Below are positions 1-4,362 of a stretch of DNA of 5,512 nt, piece after piece (positions within the stretch are counted from its first letter, which is position 1; each line of letters opens with the position of its first letter). The translations under genes were made by a program, and so were the position numbers. Below the pieces are notes generated by a model. The model did no database searches and was not told where the DNA came from. It saw only the letters and a list, made by a program, of their open reading frames with translations. This DNA is from Alphaproteobacteria bacterium (GTDB lineage Bacteria > Pseudomonadota > Alphaproteobacteria > Micavibrionales > Micavibrionaceae), in the NCBI GenBank assembly GCA_020442505.1, contig JAGRJZ010000208.1, positions 1 to 5,512 on the forward strand, given 5' to 3'.

Positions 1-81
1 TACACAAAACAGCATAAATCATGCATCTCCCCACACACACTTGCATGGTTGTCTGTTTTTACCCACACAAGTCGACTGGAG

Positions 82-118
82 CTGCCGGTGTCTTTTTCAA
101 AGACCCGGCAGTTTTTTT
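82..118 (+). terminator. Strong intrinsic terminator of an upstream transcription unit
   Basis: CTGCCGG (82-88) pairs with CCGGCAG (105-111), and after one bulged T (89), GTCTTT (90-95) pairs with AAAGAC (99-104) around a TTC loop. Seven T follow (112-118). This is a textbook Rho-independent terminator. The gene it ends lies at or beyond the left edge. One frame reaches a TAA at 15-17, so a protein ending there is possible but cannot be shown from five codons. The terminator also shows that the following gene does not start at the earlier in-frame ATG at 41. Confidence 0.9.
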
Positions 119-169
119 ATCCGCTTTTTTTCTTTGCGCGGCCCCCGAGGCTGGTGTAAGCAAGACAGT

Positions 170-565
170 ATGGCGTTACGTTTTTTTGTTTTGGCGTTTT
201 TTATCTTCGCGGGCCTGTCTTTTGAGAGCGCCCGGCTTGCCTGCGCAGCGGACTCCGTTGTTCAAGCGCCGACCTTTTTCGCGATGCTGCCTGACGTGCC
301 GTTGATGACGGGTTTGACGGAGCTTCCGGGAGCGGCGCTGACCTTCGACAAGCCGGAAGGGCGGATCGTCGAATCCGCCGCCGAAGGCTCTGCGGAGGCT
401 CTTTCCCCCATCGCTGTGCGGCTTTTCTACGATCGCACCCTGCCCCAGCTGGGCTGGCTGCCGGTCGACGAGAACGGAACCTTCCGCCGGGAGAGCGACA
501 TGCTGCGCTACCGGATTGAGCGTCACCCGGAGCGGATCATCGTCCATTTCACGGTTCATCCCTGA
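170..565 (+). CDS. Small exported protein of unknown function (131 aa)
   Basis: I cannot name this protein. The start at ATG 170 is chosen because the longer frame from 41 would run through the terminator at 82-118, whereas from 170 the protein begins with a typical signal peptide: Arg4, a hydrophobic core at about residues 5-18, and an Ala-Cys-Ala signal-peptidase I-type site at residues 24-26. Cys25 is not in a proper lipobox (Arg-Leu-Ala precedes it), so a lipoprotein is less likely. The mature part (about 105 residues) has KPEGRIVE (61-68), FYDRTLPQLGW (86-96) and a C-terminal segment of alternating polar and hydrophobic residues (about 105-129). The FY..TLPQLGW wording resembles small hypothetical proteins I remember from other alphaproteobacteria, so it is probably conserved and periplasmic. 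No enzyme motif is visible. The ribosome-binding site is weak (only TAAG at 157-160, GAGG farther upstream), and I see no clear promoter between the terminator and the start. No terminator follows, so its transcript may run into rpsT. Confidence 0.75.
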   Translation: MALRFFVLAFFIFAGLSFESARLACAADSVVQAPTFFAMLPDVPLMTGLTELPGAALTFDKPEGRIVESAAEGSAEALSPIAVRLFYDRTLPQLGWLPVDENGTFRRESDMLRYRIERHPERIIVHFTVHP

Positions 566-592
566 AACAGGTGTTTTTCACGATCGTTTCTC

Positions 593-622
593 TTGACAAG
601 ACGGGGGGTTTGCGCGTACAAC
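593..622 (+). promoter_or_regulatory. Sigma-70-type promoter of rpsT
   Basis: A perfect -35 hexamer TTGACA (593-598) is followed after 18 bases by TACAAC (617-622), which matches four of the six -10 consensus bases. Transcription would start near 629, giving an rpsT leader of about 50 bases. A strong housekeeping promoter is expected for a ribosomal protein gene, and the CTTGAC/TACAAC form is common in alphaproteobacteria. Confidence 0.75.
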
Positions 623-680
623 ACCCTCCGGTTTACAAACACAGACGAAATAAAGACAAAACGAGAAGGGCCCTAACGCC

Positions 681-953
681 ATGGCAAACCATGCATCGTC
701 CAAAAAACGTATTCGCCGTAACGACCGCCGCGCCACTGTCAATGGTATGCGCCGCGGTCAAATTCGCACCGCTATGAAGAAAGTGGAGCTGGCATTGGCG
801 CAAGGCGATGCGACTGCGGCCGAAGCGGCTTTGAAGGCTGCTCAGCCTCAAATTTATCGCGGCGTCGCCAAGGGCATCTTCCATAAAAACACGGCGGCTC
901 GTAAAGTTTCCCGTTTGAGCGCCCGCCTTCGTACGCTGAAGACCGCTTCCTGA
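681..953 (+). CDS. rpsT: Small ribosomal subunit protein S20 (bS20)
   Basis: This 90-residue basic protein is ribosomal protein S20, an early-assembling 16S rRNA-binding protein of the 30S subunit body. The N-terminus MANHASSKKRIRRNDRR is the family signature: a short Ala-Asn-x-x-Ser-Ala/Ser-Lys-Lys-Arg opening followed by a basic helix. The middle carries an acidic and alanine-rich stretch (about residues 39-56), and the C-terminal helix contains the conserved GxFHKNTAARKVSRLS-type segment (about 65-80). Length is normal for the family (about 85-90). GAGAAGGG (663-670) is the Shine-Dalgarno sequence, with ten bases to the ATG, which fixes the start. The gene has its own promoter and terminator. 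Placement just upstream of dnaA is common in alphaproteobacteria. In E. coli S20 represses its own translation; nothing here proves or excludes that. Confidence 0.97.
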   Translation: MANHASSKKRIRRNDRRATVNGMRRGQIRTAMKKVELALAQGDATAAEAALKAAQPQIYRGVAKGIFHKNTAARKVSRLSARLRTLKTAS

Positions 954-977
954 TTTTTCTGTTTTTATCGTGCTTTT

Positions 978-1009
978 CGCCTGAGGAAATCCGTTTCTTC
1001 GGGCGTTTT
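978..1009 (+). terminator. Intrinsic terminator of rpsT
   Basis: CGCCTGAGGAAA (978-989) pairs along its full length with TTTCTTCGGGCG (994-1005) around a TCCG tetraloop. The 12-bp stem contains two G-U pairs (982/1001 and 985/998). Four T follow (1006-1009). It lies 25 bases after the rpsT stop and should separate rpsT from dnaA, so dnaA needs its own promoter in the next 440 bases. The short T tract may allow some read-through. Confidence 0.82.
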
Positions 1010-1083
1010 AGCGTGAACACGACGGAAGCGGGTAAAAAAATTTCTTTTTGAATGTTCTTCTTTTGATCGCATTGCAATCGTTT

Positions 1084-1097
1084 TTAAACCTGTTTAA
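1084..1097. promoter_or_regulatory. Perfect palindrome, candidate operator upstream of dnaA
   Basis: TTAAACCTGTTTAA consists of TTAAAC and GTTTAA arms around a CT centre, with no mismatch. It overlaps the possible -10 hexamer at 1095-1100, a position suited to a dimeric repressor. It resembles a CtrA site (TTAA-N7-TTAA) but the spacing is six rather than seven. The regulator is unknown and a chance origin in AT-rich sequence is possible. Confidence 0.3.
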
Positions 1098-1161
1098 GGT
1101 CCTTTTTATCGGTTGTGGAGAGAGACGTTTTTCGTCGTTGCCAGGTCCGGTTTTACATGGC

Positions 1162-1186
1162 AAAAACCTCGTTCAGAGAGGTTTTT
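1162..1186. terminator. Hairpin with A and T flanks, possible attenuator or bidirectional terminator
   Basis: AAAAACCTC (1162-1170) pairs perfectly with GAGGTTTTT (1178-1186) around a GTTCAGA loop. The 3' arm ends in five T, and on the other strand the 5' arm gives five T, so the structure could stop transcription from either direction. Only four of its nine pairs include G or C, so it may be weak. An upstream GGTTTT (1149-1154) can pair instead with AAAACC (1163-1168), which would break this stem. Confidence 0.4.
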
Positions 1187-1319
1187 CCGGGGTATCCTTC
1201 CCCTAAAAAAGGTGGTGTAGAGTGGGTGCGATGCGCACAAATCGCCCGGTGTGTACGTAAGGCAGATCTGATGCATGGCTGTGTCATGTCTGGTCTTCGC
1301 CTTCGATTTATCTGATGAC

Positions 1320-1378
1320 AAAAAAGCGTCTTTTTTCAGACAGGAAAACCGTCTGGGGGGTCTTTTTGTGCGCAAAAA
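1320..1378 (+). repeat. Cluster of three consecutive hairpins upstream of dnaA
   Basis: Three inverted repeats follow one another. (1) AAAAAAG/CTTTTTT (1320-1326/1330-1336) has a three-base loop. (2) CAGAC-a-GG/CC-GTCTG (1337-1344/1349-1355) has one bulged A and an AAAA tetraloop, and is followed by a G run and TCTTTTT. (3) TTTTTG/CAAAAA (1363-1368/1373-1378) has a TGCG tetraloop. The A and T tracts can also pair across the cluster, for example 1320-1326 with 1362-1367, so several folds compete. The second hairpin plus T5 looks terminator-like, but the GGGGGTC between stem and T tract is atypical. The cluster ends about 70 bases before the dnaA ATG. Confidence 0.4.
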
Positions 1379-1449
1379 AGGGGGATCTATGTGTGGGTCC
1401 CGGGTTCGTTAATCAGGGTTCTTGAACGATAAAAGCAAGGAGTACAGAC

Positions 1450-2883
1450 ATGAAAGAGATTGCGGGAAACAAGGCTGCTGGCGGGGTTGCTCAGGAAAAC
1501 ACGGAAGCTTCCTTTGTGCCCACGCGCGCCGTCCGCGATCTTTGGTGTAAGGTCTATGATAGTTTCCGCGGAGAATTCGGCGAGGCCGTCTTTCGGAGCT
1601 GGCTCAAGCCCCTGACGCTTCAGGCCTGCTATCACGGGACGCTCGAGGTATCCGTTCCGACCCGCTTTATGAAGGACTGGATTCAAAGCCACTACGCCCA
1701 GCGGATTTTGGAAATGTGCCGGGCGGAAAGCGCGGAGATTAACCGGGTGGAAATCGTCGTTGTCCAAACGGCTTCCCCCTCCTCACCGGTTCCAGAAGAA
1801 AAGACTTCTGCTGTTTCTGTCAAGGCAAACCAGAATCTGAAGACAGTCGACCCGTTCGAGCTCTCCTCCCCGTTCGATCCACGTTTTACCTTTGAAAGCT
1901 TCGTTGTGGGAAACCCCAACGCGCTGGCCCATGCGGCCGCCCGGCGTGTCGTGGAAAGCGGCAATATCCCCTTCAACCCGCTTTTTCTTTACGGTGGCGT
2001 TGGTCTGGGGAAGACGCACCTGATGCACGCGATCGGTTGGGCGATGAAGGAACAGGCCCCGGAAAAACGGGTGATGTACCTGTCGGCGGAGAAGTTTATG
2101 TATCAATTCGTCCGGGCGCTGCGGGCGAAGGACACGATGGCGTTTAAGGAAACGTTTCGCTCGGTCGACGTTCTGATGATCGACGACATTCAGTTCATCG
2201 CCGGAAAAGAAAGCACGCAAGAGGAGTTCTTTCATACTTTCAACGCGCTGGTCGATCAGAATAAACAGATCGTCATCTCCGCCGACAAAGCGCCGTCGGA
2301 TTTGACTGGAATCGAGGAACGCCTGCGTTCTCGTCTGGCCTGGGGACTGGTCGCGGATCTGCACCCCAGCACCTATGACCTGCGTCTGGGCATTTTACAG
2401 GCGAAACGGGCGATGCTGGGGGCGGATATTCCCGGGCCGGTTCTCGAATTTCTGGCGCTGAAGGTCACCTCGAATATTCGGGAACTGGAAGGTGCGCTCA
2501 ACCGGATCGTCGCGCATGCCGATGTAACAAAAGCCCCTGTTACCGTCGAGTCGGTCCAGGAACTGCTTCAGGATTTACTGCGTTCTCACGATCGGCGGAT
2601 TACGATCGACGAGATTCAGCGTAAGGTCTCCGAGCACTATAATATCCGCCTGACAGACATGCATTCGGCCCGGCGCGCCCGGAACGTTGCGCGCCCGCGT
2701 CAGGTCGCCATGTATCTGGCCAAGGCCCTGACGGCGCGGTCTCTACCAGAGATCGGACGAAAATTCGGCGGCCGAGACCACACGACCGTCATGCACGCCG
2801 TCCGGAAGATCGAGGAATTAATGGTAGAAGACGCCCAGATTTTGCAGGATGTCGATCTGATCCGTCGCTCTTTGACGGGCTAA
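1450..2883 (+). CDS. dnaA: Chromosomal replication initiator protein DnaA
   Basis: DnaA is the AAA+ ATPase that binds DnaA boxes at oriC, opens the duplex and helps load the replicative helicase. All four domains are visible. Domain I spans about residues 28-100, with the conserved pattern W32...F43-x-x-W46-L-x-P-L. A short, variable linker (domain II) spans about 101-137. Domain III starts near 138, with Walker A GGVGLGKTH (182-190, Lys188), Walker B VLMIDDIQF (241-249, Asp245 and Asp246), a sensor I region ISADKAPSDL (276-285), the arginine-finger segment EERLRSRLAWGL (289-300), and sensor II NIRELEGAL (352-360, Arg354). Domain IV has ARRARNVARPRQ (407-418) and the DnaA signature GGRDHTTVMHAVRKI (440-454). 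Length (477 aa) is normal. The ISAD(K/R)AP and LVADLHP wording is typical of alphaproteobacteria. AAGGAG at 1437-1442 supports the start. The gene is first in a two-gene unit with the kinase downstream; dnaN does not follow. Confidence 0.98.
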   Translation: MKEIAGNKAAGGVAQENTEASFVPTRAVRDLWCKVYDSFRGEFGEAVFRSWLKPLTLQACYHGTLEVSVPTRFMKDWIQSHYAQRILEMCRAESAEINRVEIVVVQTASPSSPVPEEKTSAVSVKANQNLKTVDPFELSSPFDPRFTFESFVVGNPNALAHAAARRVVESGNIPFNPLFLYGGVGLGKTHLMHAIGWAMKEQAPEKRVMYLSAEKFMYQFVRALRAKDTMAFKETFRSVDVLMIDDIQFIAGKESTQEEFFHTFNALVDQNKQIVISADKAPSDLTGIEERLRSRLAWGLVADLHPSTYDLRLGILQAKRAMLGADIPGPVLEFLALKVTSNIRELEGALNRIVAHADVTKAPVTVESVQELLQDLLRSHDRRITIDEIQRKVSEHYNIRLTDMHSARRARNVARPRQVAMYLAKALTARSLPEIGRKFGGRDHTTVMHAVRKIEELMVEDAQILQDVDLIRRSLTG

Positions 2884-2886
2884 GGA
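2881..2886 (+). promoter_or_regulatory. Shine-Dalgarno of the kinase gene overlapping the dnaA stop
   Basis: TAAGGA contains both the dnaA stop codon (TAA, 2881-2883) and the AAGGA ribosome-binding site of the next gene, with eight bases to its ATG at 2895. Ribosomes terminating on dnaA would expose or re-use this site, so translational coupling is likely. It fixes the downstream start. Confidence 0.7.
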
Positions 2887-2894
2887 CCATCAAG

Positions 2895-4250
2895 ATGCGT
2901 GACGATCTCGAACGCAACGGGCTCGGGGCTCGGCTGTCGCGTTATAGCCGTGTCTCCGGCGGGGTTGCGGGACTTGCTTTGAAATTGGCGGGGGAAAAAT
3001 ATTTCGGGCGCACCATCCCGCGCGAGGCTCACGCTCAGGAGCTGATGCAGGCGCTCGGAAACCTCAAGGGACCCCTGATGAAGATCGGCCAGATTCTGGC
3101 CACGATTCCCGAGGCACTGCCGCCCGAATATGCCCGCGCGTTTCAGGAGCTGCAGGCCGGCGCCCCTCCGATGGGATGGCCGTTCGTCCGACGGCGGATG
3201 AAGACCGAGCTGGGCCCCGACTGGGAAACCCGGTTTCAGCGATTCGACCGGGAAGCCGCGGCGGCGGCAAGCCTCGGCCAGGTGCACAGGGCCGTGACGC
3301 ATGACGGCCGGGCGGTCGCGTGCAAGCTGCAATATCCCGATATGCGGGCGGCGGTCGACGCGGACCTAAAACAGTTGAAAATCATTTTTGCCCTGTACGA
3401 AAAATACGACAGCGCTATTTCCACGAAACTGATTCAAGAAGAACTGGCCGCACGCCTTTACGAAGAACTCGATTACCGGCTGGAAGCGCGGCATTGTCGT
3501 CTTTACGCCCATATGCTGGCGGACGAGCCTTCCGTTCATGTTCCCGCAATCATAGAAGCGCTATCGACCGATCGTCTTCTTTGCGCGACCTGGCTGGAAG
3601 GCGCGCCGATCCTGTCCTTTGTCGACGCTCCGGCCACCCGGCGCAACTGTATCGCCCTGAACATGTTTCGGGCATGGTACATACCTTTGTATTTTTACGG
3701 CGTGATTCACGGCGATCCGCATTTGGGCAATTACACGATCCGAAAAGACGATTCGATCAATCTACTTGATTTCGGATGTGTGCGCGTTTTCCCCCCGGCC
3801 TTTGTCGGCGGGGTCATCGATCTTTATCGCGCGCTCGAAACGGATGACCGTGACCGGGCGGTACACGCCTATGAGACATGGGGTTTCCGTGGCCTCTCGG
3901 CAGAGCAGATCGACACCCTCAACATCTGGGCACGGTTTCTCTACGGCCCTGTTTTAGATGACAAAATTCGCCCCATCGGCGAGGTTAAAGGCCAGGTTTA
4001 TGGCCGAGAAACGGCCGAGAAGGTCCACAAACGCCTGCGTGATCTAAGCCGTGAAAACGGTGGCATTACCGTCCCGCGGGAATTCGTCTTCATGGATAGG
4101 GCCGCTTTGGGGCTGGGGTCTGTTTTTTTACATTTACGGGCGGAAATCAACTGGTACCGTCTCTTCCAAGAGATGATCGCCGATTTCGATCAAGGCGTTC
4201 TTGCCGAAAGACAGAAAAATTGTCTGACAAACTTCAACGTCCCGTTGTAA
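2895..4250 (+). CDS. COQ8/UbiB-family (ABC1/AarF) atypical kinase-like protein
   Basis: This 451-residue protein belongs to the UbiB/ABC1 family of protein-kinase-like ATPases. The family supports ubiquinone (coenzyme Q) biosynthesis; its real substrate is unsettled. Diagnostic motifs in order are KxGQ (K63-I-G-Q66), the alanine-rich loop replacing the glycine-rich loop (A121-A125, S126-L-G-Q-V-H131), the ATP-binding lysine in VACKLQYPD (Lys144), the EELDYRLEA segment (190-198), the catalytic loop HGDPHLGN (272-279, Asp274 and Asn279) and the metal-binding LLDFG (290-294, Asp292). All key residues are present, so it should bind ATP. The SLGQVHRA and KLQYPDM wording is closer to the mitochondrial COQ8 type than to E. 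coli UbiB. It is shorter than UbiB (about 546 aa) and lacks the C-terminal transmembrane helices, so it is probably cytoplasmic or peripherally membrane-bound. It sits 11 bases after dnaA and is probably co-transcribed with it. Whether it is the only COQ8/UbiB protein in this genome cannot be seen here, so I assign no symbol. Confidence 0.92.
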   Translation: MRDDLERNGLGARLSRYSRVSGGVAGLALKLAGEKYFGRTIPREAHAQELMQALGNLKGPLMKIGQILATIPEALPPEYARAFQELQAGAPPMGWPFVRRRMKTELGPDWETRFQRFDREAAAAASLGQVHRAVTHDGRAVACKLQYPDMRAAVDADLKQLKIIFALYEKYDSAISTKLIQEELAARLYEELDYRLEARHCRLYAHMLADEPSVHVPAIIEALSTDRLLCATWLEGAPILSFVDAPATRRNCIALNMFRAWYIPLYFYGVIHGDPHLGNYTIRKDDSINLLDFGCVRVFPPAFVGGVIDLYRALETDDRDRAVHAYETWGFRGLSAEQIDTLNIWARFLYGPVLDDKIRPIGEVKGQVYGRETAEKVHKRLRDLSRENGGITVPREFVFMDRAALGLGSVFLHLRAEINWYRLFQEMIADFDQGVLAERQKNCLTNFNVPL

Positions 4251-4258
4251 TTTTTTTT
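4235..4258 (+). terminator. Probable intrinsic terminator at the end of the dnaA-kinase unit
   Basis: CAACG (4235-4239) pairs with CGTTG (4243-4247) around a TCC loop. The TAA stop codon follows, then eight T (4251-4258). The stem is only five pairs and lies inside the last codons of the kinase gene. A second short hairpin, AGACA/TGTCT (4209-4213/4221-4225), stands just upstream. The long T tract makes termination plausible, but the stem is weak, so partial read-through to the chemoreceptor is possible. Confidence 0.5.
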
Positions 4259-4305
4259 GAAACGCATAAGATAGGGGTTAAGTTGCCTCGAAAACGCTGG
4301 TACAG

Positions 4306-4321
4306 TGGTACACGCGCAGCT
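4306..4321 (+). promoter_or_regulatory. Candidate sigma-54 (-24/-12) promoter of the chemoreceptor gene
   Basis: TGGTACACGCGCAGCT contains GG (4307-4308) and GC (4319-4320) exactly ten bases apart, the invariant geometry of RpoN promoters. The consensus is TGGCACG-N4-TTGCW; here TGG, AC, GC and the final T match, while four other positions do not. Transcription would start near 4332, about 30 bases before the ATG. The upstream half overlaps a tandem repeat of TGGTACA (4298-4304 and 4306-4312). No good sigma-70 promoter is seen in 4259-4362. The match could be chance. Confidence 0.3.
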
Positions 4322-4362
4322 TCTTTGACGACATGCCATAAAGCAAACAGGGGAGAATAATT

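Larger units (their letters stand above)
1010..1449 (+). promoter_or_regulatory. Non-coding dnaA promoter and structured leader region
   Basis: No credible gene is present: the frames here use weak starts without a ribosome-binding site and look random. The region instead carries many inverted repeats: a 14-base palindrome (1084-1097), an A/T-flanked hairpin (1162-1186), GTGCG/CGCAC (1226-1230/1234-1238), a cluster of three hairpins (1320-1378), and a TCGTT/AACGA arm pair (1406-1410/1425-1429) just before the dnaA ribosome-binding site. AAGGAG (1437-1442), seven bases before the ATG, is a good Shine-Dalgarno. A possible but weak promoter is TTGCAA (1072-1077), 17 bases, TAAGGT (1095-1100), which would give a leader of more than 300 bases. 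By eye there is no GANTC (CcrM) site and no good DnaA box, so Caulobacter-style control of dnaA by methylation is not supported. Confidence 0.6.

Noticed and set aside
41..169. N-terminal extension of the exported protein starting at ATG 41
   Set aside because: It would be translated across a strong terminator hairpin with a T7 tract, has no ribosome-binding site, and would bury the clear signal peptide starting at 170.
571..777. 68-residue plus-strand frame overlapping the rpsT promoter and start
   Set aside because: It covers the promoter and the out-of-frame start of rpsT; rpsT has the Shine-Dalgarno and a clear family identity.
1115..1315. 66-residue reading frame starting with GTG
   Set aside because: It has a non-ATG start without a Shine-Dalgarno, its composition looks random, and it runs through the hairpin at 1162-1186.
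1106..1375. 89-residue reading frame on the minus strand in the dnaA leader
   Set aside because: It has no family resemblance, it covers several hairpins, and nothing indicates coding.
954..1449. oriC between rpsT and dnaA
   Set aside because: No good TTATCCACA match: the best is two mismatches (1114-1122, reverse strand). There is no box cluster and no clear AT-rich unwinding block. In many alphaproteobacteria oriC is not beside dnaA.
1783..2364. 193-residue minus-strand frame inside dnaA
   Set aside because: It is antisense to the conserved AAA+ core of DnaA and has no recognisable motif; it is a by-product of dnaA codon use.
3320..3769. 149-residue frame inside the COQ8-like gene
   Set aside because: It is an out-of-frame shadow. 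The COQ8-like frame keeps Lys144, the HGDPHLGN loop and LLDFG through this stretch, so there is no frameshift.
4278..4304. Sigma-28 flagellar promoter before the chemoreceptor gene
   Set aside because: TTAAGTTG (4278-4285) resembles the -35 element, but the -10 position reads CTGGTACA, which does not match GCCGATAA.
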